The notes beneath the pieces were generated by a model. The model did not search any database. It had not been told where the DNA came from and saw only the letters and a program-made list of their open reading frames with translations. DNA of 64,000 nucleotides, taken from NCBI RefSeq assembly GCF_021869535.1, contig NW_026262668.1, positions 75,909,558 to 75,973,557 on the forward strand. Direction: 5' to 3'. Position 1 is the first letter of the stretch, and every line of letters starts with the position of its first letter. Below are positions 11,540 through 24,061 of the stretch, piece by piece. This DNA is from Mytilus californianus (Eukaryota; Mollusca; Bivalvia; Mytilida; Mytilidae). Both the position numbers and the translations under genes were made by a program.

Positions 11540-12084
11540 GTTCATGACATGTGTTTCTAGAATAATTTGTGTGTATCAAGTAAACTTGGTACCCAAGTTT
11601 TGGAAGACAATAACGTTAGGCCATACGTATCAGCTAAACCAAACCAAGTATGAACAGAACAGTCATAACCTAAGGTCAACTTTGCTTAAAACGGTTATTA
11701 AACTGGAGGGACATTCCAAAAATACAACTACATTTTGCAATTGTGTAACTTCTTTATAAGTATGGGTTTTAAAAGCATACAATAAGTTTGCCATTTTGTC
11801 ATATGTTCAATTGTATTTATTTTCTTCCAAACTTTAATGACTTGCAAATGATTTTTAAGGGGTTACAATACTATTTTTTTCTTTTGGTAGAGTACACAGA
11901 ATAAACGTTCTTGTTTTATTATTTACAAAAAAAATAAGATGTGGTATGCTTGCCATAAAGAAAGTAACCACCGAAGACGAGAGGACATGAAAGTCAATAA
12001 TCACATATCCCCAGGCAATCGAACGCTTTAAAACTACCGACACTTACAATTAACAGTCTGATTGAAGTCAATTAAATAAAATGG
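11540..12084. other. Unassigned AT-rich DNA
   Basis: No recognised gene or repeat. Short frames on both strands lack motifs. Confidence 0.5.
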
Positions 12085-12215
12085 ATAACTAGGAAGAAAA
12101 GGACAACCAATCGAGTATAGACTCTTTGCTTGTGGACGGCACATAAAGTATATGGCGAGGTTAAATATTTTTGTGAGCGCTCAACCCTCCCTCATATGTT
12201 AATTTGCCGTGTACC
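12085..12215 (-). repeat. PLE-2 tail fragment (weak)
   Basis: 'aggacaaccaatcgagta' followed by a 'cacataaagtatatggcgag' segment and 'gagcgctcaaccctcc' matches, on the minus strand, the tail block order seen at 49.45-49.6 kb. It is strongly diverged. Confidence 0.4.
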
Positions 12216-13289
12216 AATATCGTACAAATTCTCCCTACAGGCATCAATCTCTGTGTTGAAAATACCAATCAAACACAACTTAATTTGTCGAATGAATACA
12301 ATTTCGACGCGGGTTATTGTCAAGTCAACTAGGTCTATCAGACCAAATGCATGCTTACCATAAATCAATTGGTTTTATTACAACGATCAAAGAACTGTAT
12401 TACCAGGAAATGTATAGGAAAACTAATAATCGACATACATTTCCTTGTTTCTAATATGGCTATAAACGTCAATGCATGCGATTTATTGCTTGTCGGTGCT
12501 ATTTTTAGTTTGACATTGAAACTAGCTAAACATACAAAAGACAGAATTTAACTCGTCCAATCAAAAATCAGAAAGTAAGGGAAAAAAACACTTAAACCCG
12601 ACATTCATGTCAACGGGGCACGTGTTGATACAAATAATGAATATTTGTGGCGATAAATTAATAATCAAATTCTAATAATTAAATTATAGTTCAAACATTT
12701 GAATCAATAAACCACGATGCTATTTTAGTGTGCATATTTAGAGAACATGTTTATATACATTAGAATAATAAATAATGTTTTTGGTTGTGAAGTTACACGA
12801 AATTGTCAGCTAGAGTTTATATTTACAATTGGAGCAAACAACTGTTGCACCAAAGGACATATAAAGTCTAAAGTATAATATGTTTTTGGAACATTAACAA
12901 AATAAATCATATTCATTTACACTCGGGACGATTTAGAGCTTGGGATATTGTACTTACACCAGTCAATAGCTGAACTCTGTATCGATTGCCCTGTATTTTG
13001 GGGTTTTTTTTTGTCGTTGGGTTGCTGTCTTAATGACATATTCCCCAAAGGACCTCTTATTTATTTTCGACATATTAAGATTTATTACTCTATTACTCCA
13101 TGTAATGTTACCGTTATTCGCATATTGTCAACATTTATTACACCGCGACTTATTTCACAAAAACTCTTACTGGACGCTATCAATCATCTAATTGGGTCGG
13201 AAGAAGTGTGTTTTACAATATATAAAAATAAGAAGATGCTAGTGAGGCCACCATCCACCTGAGACAAAATAACTAAGATGTAAGCTACA
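12216..13289. other. Unassigned AT-rich DNA
   Basis: One small piece at about 12,990-13,050 ('gttgggttgctgtcttaatg', 'acatattcccca') resembles the end of the 8.7-9.2 kb repeat. A 104-codon frame at 12,948-13,262 runs through that repeat piece and has no domain, so I do not call it a gene. Confidence 0.5.
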
Positions 13290-13346
13290 AAAAGTATAGG
13301 TGACCGTACGGCCTTCAATGATGAGCAAAACCCATACGATGTTTTA
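13290..13346 (-). repeat. PLE-2 tail fragment, short
   Basis: 'gtgaccgtacggccttcaat' followed by 'gagcaaaacccatac' is the reverse complement of the 'gaaggccgtacggt' block near the end of the PLE-2 tail. Confidence 0.6.
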
Positions 13347-14219
13347 CAATATCCGTTTAGAAAGTCTACTGCTCAGTATGTTGTCATATATTTTCAGAAA
13401 AAGAAGTAAATGATGCGACTTGGATTTTAGATAACTTTGTGAAAGCAGATTTGGATGCTCAAAAATTACATATGTCACGGAAAGTTCACTAGAAAATCGC
13501 TTTTGAATGAATGACTGACTTAGTACTTGACGTGTTGGGTCTTATACCCTTTGCAATACAACGATGTTGATGTCGAAACGGTCGAATTTAATTGATATCA
13601 AAACTATATCCAGAAACAGCATTATACAAAATGTGCACTAACTACGGTGCATCAAATAATTCCTGTTCGGAATTATGCAGGACAAACAAAAAATATTTCT
13701 TTTAACAACTTCTAGGGATAGAATCAACAACAGTTACTGTCTGTTCGAATGATGTAGCTTAATGTCAAACTGTTAACAAATTGATTGTTCGTGTATTGAA
13801 AACGAAACGACTCGATATCTCAACGAGAGCACGTTTGTAATATTATTTAGATATGAACCTTGTCTTTACCAAAAAATCGTTTGTTACAAGATGCCTTTTC
13901 TAAATATTCTAACGTGGGTAAAATGTCTTTTAGGTAAGGTCTGGATAATAACTTATTTACCATAGACTATGTGTAAAATTGCCATATACTTTTAAGTTCA
14001 AATACGTATGTACAGTTATATCGACATCACAACTGACTTTTCTAAACTGCAGTGTCAACCTGTTTAAAATATAAGTTAAAGAAATAAATTTTTAAAGAAT
14101 TGAAGATCTTCACCATTTTTGCAAGTTTCGGGACCAAATAATGGCTATGATCATACCAACTCTTTTTCAAAATGTAAGCCAAATTAGTGTTTCGACCGTG
14201 TCCCGATTTTGCGGTTCAC
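13347..14219. other. Unassigned AT-rich DNA
   Basis: Nothing is recognised. Confidence 0.5.
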
Positions 14220-14345
14220 AGAATAGGGCTTACTATGCAGTATGGGTTTAGCGCATTGTTGAAGTCTGTGCGGTGACCTCTGGTCGCTAACATCTACGAA
14301 ATTTGGCCTCTGGTGGATAGTTGTCTCACTGACATTCTTATTAAC
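14220..14345 (+). repeat. PLE-2 tail fragment, 3' end
   Basis: 'cttactatgcagtatgggtt', 'cattgttgaagtctgtgcgg' and a final 'ggatagttgtctcactgaca' follow the tail order seen at 50.7-50.86 kb. It is non-coding. Confidence 0.6.
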
Positions 14346-17300
14346 GTTTCTTGCAGTGTGTTTAAACTGTCGATTTTTATTCTACCGTTGACTTTTGTTA
14401 TATAAGGCTAGACAAAGCCATACATTTTGATTACCTTTCAGTTTTACGAGTAAAATTTATCTGGAAAACTCAACGCTTATACGATTGAACATATCGATAT
14501 ATAATCTCAGCGTGATTTTTATTGATAAAACGTATTTGTAAAATGTCAAATGAAACTTAAAATTGATGTTAACATTTATCAACTATTCGTTAAAAAAATA
14601 AAAGTGTTAGCGTTAATCGAAAACAATCAATATTATTTTCGATTTATCGTCATTTGTTAGATCTATTTTTTTTTATTTCTAAGTGCATAAAAAACTAACT
14701 GAAATTGTGTAATGATTCACCTTCCAAAAGATACAAAGTATTCTTTAAAAACTTTTAATAATTAAAACCTTAAAAAATTATTTGTTCTCAAAATTACACC
14801 TCAAACAAATTAAATCACTGCTACCATCTTCATTGCACGTGCATAGTTTTATCAAACATTGCGGACATTCCTGTTGATCATGTTTCGACACTATTAATAT
14901 TTTTAAACCACCTATTGAGTATTCAATTGAGTTACCTGGATGAATAAGTTTGCTTATAAGACGGGAACGGTATTATATAGTGCAACAATGCTACAAATGC
15001 ATTTTTGCACTAGCGAATTGTATATGTGTTCAGCGCCCTAACTTGATAATAAATATTGCGTTCGTTGGTCAGTTGATCCCTTTTTTCTACAGCTTAATCT
15101 TTGATTGTTAACACAGAACATGATGAAAAGTTGGGATTATAAATCTTAGGACTTCATCTTTATTACAATATTTTGTAAAGAATGACAATGTTATTGGTCA
15201 CACACTCGCACACATTTTGTTTTTAATGTTCTATGAGGGGAATCTTTAGTTTTTCGAATTCAACAGACAACTTGAAATTGTCAATAAATGTTACTAAATC
15301 CAGACAGACTGAAATATTAAACTTATCTTCCAATACAAGATCGTTATTGCTCATTTTATGGTCATAAAATATCCTTATTAGCTTTCTGCGTGATTCGCAA
15401 TCAGAGGAATACTGAGATCTAGTCGAGTTTATACTTATGTGTCCTTCTAACAAATGCCAGTCAGTACAATTTCTGTTTTATTAAGGTTAAACATTCTTAT
15501 AATTATGATTTCTTTCCTGTAAAGGTTTGTCAAACTCGTTAATTAAATTGATTTCTTGCTATAATAAATGATATTTTAATGTTAATCATACTCCAATGAT
15601 GAAACTGAAAATTATTCCAAGGTTAATAACATTCTTAAGTTCGATTGAAGCATTTTGCTGGAGTATGGCATTTGTAACGTACATATGTACTACATATATA
15701 ATACATAACATTCTCATAAAATCAATTTGACAAATGACATCGGTGTATTTTAAACAATTGACAGTCAAAATTCTGTTCAGTAAGTGATATATTTCACGAA
15801 TTTTTTTGTTCACTTGTGAATCATATTTTTCGCAATACTTGTTGTGTGTACGATTTCGTTTTATTCCAAATTCCTTGTTACAATACTTGCATCCGTATGC
15901 ACAGCATAATTATTCATTATGCATTTTTATCAGAATTCTAAGATTTTGTGCACAGTAATCCTATCTTTATAAATTAATTGGAAATAGAAGCAACATTTTT
16001 TTCTTCACAATTCTATACACGTTGACTTTTTTGTCGCGCCAGCGCCAAAAGTCGATGTAATGCTGATATGGCAGCGGTGGTGTAAGATATTTGTATAATA
16101 GAAAAACAAAGGATATGGGGTATCCACAAAATCAGTACATGCACAGCAAAGGAACAGCGCTTTTATTACTTTTCTTCATCTCAAAGTCACAGTGAGGCCT
16201 TCACCACGGAGCAAAAAACTCTCACCTCACTGCAAGTTTAAGACGGCCCTTAGCACCGGCTTGAGCGGAATTCTTTGCGAAAATAATTCGAATAAACTTT
16301 GTAAGATGTAACTCCACCAAATCGGACCCTGTCAAAAAAAAACCATACTGGAAAGTAGTACATATTTAAAACAGAATAGTTCCTACGCATAGGTGTAAAT
16401 ATCAAACTATGTAAAATATATTTTGGTAATTTAGGTATCAAATGAACGGTGAAGGACTGGTGATCCTTGTTGAACATATTTTATCTTTTAGAAGGTATTG
16501 ACCCGGATACTTCAAACCTTGTATACAGATGTCTAATGTTCTGAAGTTTCCATTTGTGATATGTCCATTGTCCTTGGCCTCATTTTCTCGCTTATTATAA
16601 GTAATAGGATAACAATTTTATGAATAGGTGATCCTTACAAGATTTGCATGTTCGTCAGATAACCGTTGATAGATTAGTGATTAAGATCAAATTTTCGAGG
16701 TCAAGTCCAAAATCTCAAATGCTATTAGCAATAGGTCATTTTTATTTCGTGTGTGATTGTAAGGTGTAAGTTTCAGTCTAATAAGATTCATCTTGACCTT
16801 AATTTTATGATTCATTGGTTAATTCTATAATAAGTTCGTGGTAATATCCGTTTCTCGGATACTATAAGCAAAAAAACTAGTCTGGAAGGATGGCATGGTT
16901 TACATGTCCGTCTGGCAGGATTCATATGACATTGATCTCTTTTACATGAATTGGTTGGTATGCTAAGTTTATAGATACTTGTACAGTGAAACGTTTATTA
17001 CAGAAAAAAAGTCAACATAAATGCAATCATAACCCGTTAAGAAAGGCAAGATGTTTCGGCGTGTGCACTCCTGTTTGCATTCTTTGCTATCATTATACTT
17101 AGTATGCTTTCGAAATCATGTCAACTATTTGCTGAAATTAAAGAATAAATGTTGGGCAACTATTTTCTCTGTACGATAGGGATCACTTACACTTGTCATG
17201 TCTTAGCGTAGAACATGACCAAAGCAAACCACAGTCCGCAAATGGAATGGAATGAAAATCGTGTTTATGTTTTCTTAAATATTAAAAAGCATAAATGTAT

Positions 17301-17599
17301 GTTAACATTTAATTGTCTTCAAATTATATTTTACCAAATTTCTTAGAGTTTATTTTTTTTAGAAAAAGATAATCTTATTCATTTTTGCACTGATTTGTGT
17401 TGCACTACAAGGGTGTGTGCTATGACATGTGTGTTGTAACTTTTGCAAGACAGTTTGATTGATATAACGCTTCAGATCAGTAATGAACTTAATGTTTGTG
17501 ACAAGGTTGGTTGCTCCTCAACCCAACACTTCACGAAACAAGTGCGTGGGTTCGCAATCATACCGTGAGGCCTGTAACGCCACAATAAGATTGATTTTT
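14346..17599. other. Unassigned AT-rich DNA
   Basis: I find no coding segment, array or strong hairpin. A small piece at about 16,190-16,225 ('aggccttcaccacggagc') resembles the PLE-2 tail on the minus strand. Several 75-codon minus-strand frames have no motif. Confidence 0.5.
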
Positions 17600-18215
17600 A
17601 TAGTAGATCGGGGGTCTTTTTAAATACTTTGCCAAAACATAGGTTATATCATGCTATTTTCAAATTTATAATAAAAATTATGGGTTAACGGGATTTTTTA
17701 AAGCTACAAGGTGCGAAAATTGTCAGATTTTGTGAGATTATACATTTAAAAACCAATTTAGTGTAAGTAGAAAGAAAACTAAACGATAAAATTTAGAAAT
17801 AAAATCTTTTATGATGTACTTTAAGAAAATGAAAATGAAAACGGTTTCTCAAAACTCATTTTCTTGCTGCAAAATAAATTAGGTGAATTAATCGCACATT
17901 CCTTTATAATAAAGATTATCAGACTTATCTGCTTTCATATGGTTAGATATTTTATAAATTGATCAATGCAAAAATAATCTGGTTTTGTTAAAACAATCAA
18001 AATAATAGCAATAATGAAACACACAATTTCCTTCATTTAAATGAATAGTCCACCAAATTAAATGATATTTCCTTTTTTTTTATTTGCATATTCCATTAAC
18101 ATGATTAAAAGATCTAGACAGATTGTTTCTTGCTATTTTACTATTCAAGATGAGGGAAGGCACGTGCTCTACCTTAGCCCTTATACATGCAGCGGGTGTG
18201 ATGTGTGAGGTTTTT
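17600..18215. repeat. Family-F dispersed repeat, copy 1
   Basis: This aligns along its length with 44,020-44,560. Shared landmarks in order: 'tataataaaaattatgg', 'gctacaaggtg'/'gctacaggttg', 'gattatacatt', a 'ctcattttcttgctgcaaaa'-like block, 'gacttatct', 'atttgcatat', 'aaagatctag', and 'caagatga' with an 'ctaccttag' segment. It is diverged but collinear and non-coding. The class is unknown. Confidence 0.6.
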
Positions 18216-18242
18216 TTTTTGTATGGAATTCGACATTATACA

Positions 18243-18402
18243 TTTATTTCCAGTGCCTGAGGGAAATATAAAGATTTGTTCACCCAAGAAAAATCATATT
18301 TCACGAGGGCATCGCCCGAGGGAAATATGAGTTTTCGAGGGTGAACAAATCTTCATATCTCATGAAGCTATGGGAAATGAATGTTTTATTCCACTGCCTA
18401 TA
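18243..18402. repeat. Fold-back inverted repeat
   Basis: Arms 'agatttgttcaccc' (about 18,272) and 'gggtgaacaaatct' (about 18,339), inner arms 'tcatatttcacgagggc' and 'gcccgagggaaatatga', and outer 'tttccagtgcc' opposite 'attccactgcc' form a long imperfect hairpin with a 3-base apex around 18,311. No coding. Confidence 0.75.
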
Positions 18403-18748
18403 CTTTTGTTTACTTCTGAATATAAAATTTACATAATTGTTTTCTTATCCGTTTTGTTTTATAACTAAACACAACATACACAATGATAATCAGTACCGAT
18501 TTAAAGTTAATTATTTATTTATTCTTTTCTAATTGTTTTTAGATTTGAAATAATTTTTAAAACAAACCGTATCAAAATGTTTTATTTAAACATTAACCGC
18601 GGGTAACGTCGCACAAGGCAATCCCGACGTTCAGAGGGGAATATGATACTCAGAGGGGAATACGAAGTTTTGTTCGACATCACGTGTGATAGTTTCAACC
18701 AATCAAATGTTAATTTCGCTATCAAAATCAACATGCAGTGGAATAAAA
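18384..18748. mobile_element. Candidate 365-bp non-autonomous element with 14-bp TIR
   Basis: It starts ttttattccactgc and ends with the exact reverse complement gcagtggaataaaa. The interior has no coding capacity. No clear target duplication is visible. It overlaps the right end of the fold-back structure, so both could be parts of one larger element. Confidence 0.5.
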
Positions 18749-19073
18749 TTAAATAACTGGTGTAACGAAAATATGAGATTACCAAAAAAGGCATTTTTGA
18801 ATGGTGAGCTGAACATTTCATCATGGTAAGAGTTGACATAAAGTTATTGTCAAAGTTTAGCCTATATTGGTTTATTTGAAATGTATTAACTGTATTGATT
18901 TTTCAATCAAAGTGCTATACAATTTATTAAATGTTTTTGCTTTTGTTAAATACGCCACTTAATGTAGAATTAGGGTTACTTAAAACTTCAGATATTCAAC
19001 ATTCCTCTTCTTATTCCCCGGTTTTTGAAGGTATTCGATTTGTTTTAATTAAGATAAGTATATATAATTTGAT
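18749..19073. other. Unassigned DNA between elements
   Basis: Nothing is recognised. A 68-codon frame at 18,931-19,137 crosses into the next element and is not a gene. Confidence 0.5.
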
Positions 19074-19624
19074 AAGGAGTAGGTCCAGTAAGACCCCTTT
19101 TTGGCCCCTAAATATAGCAGTTTTACAAAACTTTTAGCTATTTATTGGAAAGTATAATACTTCTGCTACATAAAAATGGGCTGTTTTTGACAATACAATG
19201 CACATATATCGGGTACTAGCATCATTAAGTCATGCTAAATTACTGAAATCTTCACAATTTTAGAATTTGAGTTAAATTTTATATGGAAGTGGCCGCATTT
19301 GTGTTCATTCTTAATATTTAAATGTAAGTTGTATTTGATGATAATACATAACATATATAGAGGTTGAGAGTGAACACGGATGCGGCCACTATCATTTTTG
19401 ACAAAAACCATCTGAAAAGTGACACATTATGGCATATTTGATAGATTTTTCATATTTAAGCTTGAATCAGAGCGTCTGAAATGACTAATTCAGTTAAAAT
19501 CTTTCACATAAACTAATTGAATCGACTGAAGTAGACACTTAAGTGTTTAAAAAGTGTCCAAAATCTTTCATCAGATGAACCTGAAATTTGAGGCCAAAAT
19601 CGGCCCTTACCGGACCTACTCCTT
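19074..19624. mobile_element. 551-bp MITE-like element with long imperfect TIR and inner palindrome
   Basis: The left end aaggagtaggtcc and right end ggacctactcctt are perfect inverted repeats. The match continues inward with mismatches for about 33 bp, to 'ttttggcc' and 'ggccaaaa'. A second nested inverted repeat lies inside: 'agtggccgcatttgtgttc' (about 19,285) opposite 'gaacacggatgcggccact' (about 19,373). There is no transposase frame. The target duplication is unclear, so the superfamily is not assigned. Confidence 0.75.
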
Positions 19625-19904
19625 TAAAAGATCACTCTTTCGTAACTTAGTTAAATAGTTAACTGTACGCTTTGTATCATCTCTCTTTTTTATTTTCAAT
19701 ACTAATTGTTACACGTTTACTAAAAAATCATAACAGAAATTGAATACAGTTTGTTTACAGACATATTAGAATTATTGATGTTAAATAATTGTGTTTGATT
19801 TATCGTTACATCTTATTAGCAGTATTTTTGCACTGCTTGATAAATTGTGTATATGCCGACGACATGCTCATGCAATGAAAGATGTTTCGCTTATTTTCTA
19901 AATG

Positions 19905-20016
19905 CAGGCGCGGATCCAGCCATTTTTAAAGGGGGACTCCAACCCTCGGAACACCATGAAACGTCCGTATGATTAAAAAAGGGATTCCAACCACCGGAAC
20001 ACTCCTAGATCCGCCA
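19905..20016. mobile_element. Small element with ggcggatcc-type inverted ends
   Basis: The left end 'ggcgcggatccag' and the right end 'ctagatccgcc' are near-inverse. Inside are two tandem blocks with 'ccaacc(c/a)tcggaacac'-like cores. Short elements with this end sequence are common in marine invertebrate genomes. No target duplication was established. Confidence 0.5.
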
Positions 20017-20849
20017 ATGAAATGTATTTTTCCACGAAACCGACTAACAGTTCAGACTGTGTTTGTATTTTTCTCATAAATCATATACATGTACCAGCTT
20101 CATTATTAAAATATGATCTTGATTGACCATAAATAAATCATAATTTATCAAGGACACTTTTCTTGGACCTTGATTAATAATTAACCTCAATTTATAAGAA
20201 TGACGTCTGGATATTTGTGCATGCTTATACATTGTAATATGTAATTTGGGTTTTTTTTCACATAAATTCGAATGATAGATTTAAACGCCCGCACTTTTGT
20301 TGTAAAGTGTGCCATTTCTTATATTAATAGTCCTTACTCTGTTGAAATTTACCCATAAACGTCCTACACATTATAGGCTTAATTGACGTTGATGCATTAT
20401 TGCTTTTTTTTATTTCAAGGACACTGTGAACTTCTTTTCCAGTTACATTTTTAAGTACAGATAATTAATGTCTGCGTGTATTGATCGACAATCATTTATA
20501 AGTATCATGGTATGGACCAAGTTGATCAAAACCATATATGTCAATTGCTGATAAATTCTTGATGATTTCAACTTTCTACTCATTTTACATTAAAAGTAAC
20601 TTGTCTTATCCATAAGGTTTAATAATATCTTTTGTATTTGCAGTTACAGGTGAACATGTAGTAAGCTATGAACAGTGGGAAATTTGCTGGCAAAAATTGT
20701 CACCCTTGCAAAGACTGAAACTCATGTTATGAGCAATGCAAATAGTCTTTGAACGTAAGTTTTAAAAAATGTCACTAATTCAACATAGTTATCTGTTTAT
20801 TGAAATAGGAGTTAACTGGTGCAGTGTAAAGCGACTTATGAAAAGTACT
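20017..20849. other. Unassigned AT-rich DNA
   Basis: Nothing is recognised before the first 456-bp element. Confidence 0.5.
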
Positions 20850-21305
20850 TATAGGTTGCAATTCTGTAAATATAGACAATGCAATTTCCCATAGGAACTC
20901 CCTTTGCAGCTAAAACTGTGACACTTTTACTATGAAGTTTCGTGAAAAATAATAACCCAGAACGGAAAGTTTATATGCACTACTATTTTATTCAAAGGTC
21001 AAAATATAGGGCTGTGCGGCATATTTTCATCATTTATATGCCCTGAACTTCTAAGAGTTTAAACTTATACTAAAATTCTATACTACCCTTACCTTCATAT
21101 TTGGACCTCCTAAGAATTAAAATTTAGGCGCTACCATGTTTTTCTATACTGGTTACATTCCCAAGTGATGTCTCTATGAGATGAAACACAGAGATCATAA
21201 ATGGGAACCAGTACATTAACAAATTAACATATCTATGAATATTATATATCTCCCCCAAAGAGGCGTGGTTTGAGAAACAGCTGTATTTACAAAGTGCAAC
21301 CTATA
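20850..21305. mobile_element. 456-bp TIR element, copy 1
   Basis: It begins tataggttgca and ends tgcaacctata. The inverted match extends inward to about 27 bp with a few mismatches ('tgtaaata' opposite 'tatttaca'). There is no coding capacity. It is almost identical over its full length to 22,534-22,989; the differences I see are one A/G near 21,235 and one base in the run after 'atatctcccc'. Flanks differ between copies, so each copy is a separate insertion. TA or TATA at both ends would fit Tc1/mariner-type targeting, but this is not proven. Confidence 0.85.
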
Positions 21306-22533
21306 CAAACATTTATTCAAATAGAAAACCTTCTAAAAACACTTTTTCTCACAACAATACTTATTTATCAGAATTATAGCCTTAAGGAAGTCACTGCATA
21401 TACTCTAAGTTTCCTTTTACAGTACATGTTATACCCCTACCCCTATTTCAGTTTTTAAAAGAATTTGAAAACAAGACTTTAATCATTGCCAGCTTACCCT
21501 ATGTGCATGTTTTCTGACATGAAATGTCTAAAACATGTTTGAAACTATTCTGATAACAAATTGAAAGCATTTTAGAATACTATAAATGTATTGTTTAGTA
21601 GTTAATCATTCCAACATTCAAGATTATACAAAGTATCCAATCCTGCCTTTGTCTCCAGTCCACATCTTACTGTATGCCTATTTGTCAATGACAGTTCACA
21701 ATTTATATCTCAAATGGTCAGTTAAGATTTCTTGTCACAACAGTATCATCTCTAACCATATAACTAACATAAGTTAGTTAATGTATGAACTAGAAGTGTC
21801 TAAACAAAGCCATATTTGCAAAATTGTATTTAAGAAGATATCAGTCTGGTGCATAAATTCACTAAAAGTTTGATTGAAATGACTGCTTACATCTTATTTT
21901 TGCATAACTTTCCAGCACAGTTATTGTTTTGTTTACAAAAGACCTTGAAAATAATAAAATCATAGCATTTACAAGTTAAATTATCTGTTTTATGACCCAG
22001 AGTAGGCATTTTTTTCTGTTTTTTGCCCCCTGGGGCCTCACATTTCCTAAATATTTTCCCTGTTTCTAGCAATGTGGAGTATTTAGTATATATTTAGGAT
22101 AGAACATACTATTGTAAGTTTTATTGAGGTCTCTTTGTAATTCTAGCTTGTACTTCTTAATGCCGTGGTCACAAAAAAACACATTTAGGTGTTACGGCTT
22201 ACTTTTGGGTTATCGACAGGACAAAAATAACCTAACAAAATTATTTAGGAAGGATCAACGAGTTGCAATGACTGCGAAGAGTAAATATAAGCCCTTCTAA
22301 ACAATTTAAATCACAAATAGGCATATATTGTGAATTTATTTTGAATTCAGGGCTTTAAGTAAACCATGCATACTGTAAACTGTGAATTTATGCTGAGTCA
22401 TCATAGTTAAGGCTCAGGATTTTCTCAATCTTCATGAAATATTTATAAAACTTCATATTTGAGTTAAATTCCTTAAAATCTCTGAGATAAACCAGATTTT
22501 GTGAAATTCTGTATGTTCTATTTTTTAACCCTA
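21306..22533. other. Unassigned AT-rich DNA between the two 456-bp copies
   Basis: No gene, array or known repeat is seen. Short frames have no motif. Confidence 0.5.
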
Positions 22534-22989
22534 TATAGGTTGCAATTCTGTAAATATAGACAATGCAATTTCCCATAGGAACTCCCTTTGCAGCTAAAAC
22601 TGTGACACTTTTACTATGAAGTTTCGTGAAAAATAATAACCCAGAACGGAAAGTTTATATGCACTACTATTTTATTCAAAGGTCAAAATATAGGGCTGTG
22701 CGGCATATTTTCATCATTTATATGCCCTGAACTTCTAAGAGTTTAAACTTATACTAAAATTCTATACTACCCTTACCTTCATATTTGGACCTCCTAAGAA
22801 TTAAAATTTAGGCGCTACCATGTTTTTCTATACTGGTTACATTCCCAAGTGATGTCTCTATGAGATGAAACACAGAGATCATAAATGGGAACCAGTACAT
22901 TAACAAATTAACATATCTGTGAATATTATATATCTCCCCAAAAGAGGCGTGGTTTGAGAAACAGCTGTATTTACAAAGTGCAACCTATA
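22534..22989. mobile_element. 456-bp TIR element, copy 2
   Basis: This is the same element as 20,850-21,305, in the same orientation, with the same ends tataggttgca and tgcaacctata and the same length. Its near-identity makes it one of the youngest events in the window. TATA borders both sides. Confidence 0.85.
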
Positions 22990-23205
22990 GAGGTGTGTTA
23001 TTGGCTTAGAATGAACAGTATAATTAAAAAAGCTAAATTCTGCATACCTTAATGATGCGTGTGTCAAGTAACAGATATTGACAGTAACTTTAATATTTTA
23101 GTGACAAGGAAGGTGCTTTTAGATTTGAGTAAATGCCACAGTGCATATACTTTTACAGTGAAGTACATAGACTAGTGCTTTATTAAAGTTATAACATTTG
23201 TGCCT

Positions 23206-23570
23206 TAAATGAATTGAAATAAGAAGATGTGGTATGAGTGCCAATGAGACAACTCTCCATCCAAGTCACAATGTGTAAAAAGTAAACAATTATAGGTCGA
23301 GGTACGGCCTTCAACAGGGAGCCTTGGCTCACACCGAACAGCAAGCTATAAAGGGCCACATAAAGACTAGTGTAAAACAATTCAAACAGGAAAACCAACG
23401 GTCTAATCTATATAAAAAAAACTAGAAACGAGAAACACTTATGAACCACATCAACAAACGACAACCACCAAACAACAGGTTCCTGACTTAGGACAGGTGC
23501 AAACAAATGCAACGGGTTTAAACGTTTTAACAGGCGCCACCTTCACTCTAACCTGAAATAGTAGTGTATC
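23206..23570 (-). repeat. PLE-2 3' tail, reverse orientation, relatively complete
   Basis: On the minus strand the order matches the tail at 32.6-32.9 kb and 52.6-52.74 kb: terminal 'gagttgtctcattggcact' (here as 'agtgccaatgagacaactc'), the 'ggtacggccttcaacaggga' block, 'aacaattcaaacaggaaaac', 'acaaacgacaaccaccaaac', and 'ttcctgacttaggacaggtg'. It is non-coding. The minus-strand 69-codon frame here (23,189-23,398) is accidental. Confidence 0.7.
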
Positions 23571-24061
23571 ATTACAACATAGAAATATACACTATAAAAT
23601 ATCAATTGAAATGGCTTAACTCAATCAAAAAGACATATTAATAAAACAAGTAAACATACACTGAACTAATAAATTTGATAGTCTAAATGTATATAATATG
23701 GTAATGGAACAGATCCCTGCACGTAATATAGTGATTTTATATAGTTTTTGCTTCTTGTGCTTCGTGTTTTGAATAGAACACCTTGCTGGGATATAATCTC
23801 TAGCCTGTAATTGGATGTGACAATCTGCCATTGATATTTTATTTTGGTGGTGGATACGCCAGATAGTGTTGATATCTTTTATACCAGTATCTGGAACAAT
23901 TGATTTACAGGCGTAATTATACTGGTTTGTGCACTAAAATTGTCACTGTAATTGTTTCCTGCACATGCACACAGTTGATTGCAGTACAGTTGCTTACCCG
24001 AACTACACTACAAAAGTAGTGATACTACAGATAGTGGATGGAAGAATAAAGAAGAAGAAGA
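23571..24061. other. Unassigned DNA
   Basis: Nothing is recognised before the first PLE-1 copy. About 24,040-24,060 is an AAG-rich patch. Confidence 0.5.

Noticed and set aside
12948-13262. 104-codon gene
   Set aside because: It runs through a fragment of a dispersed repeat and has no recognised domain.
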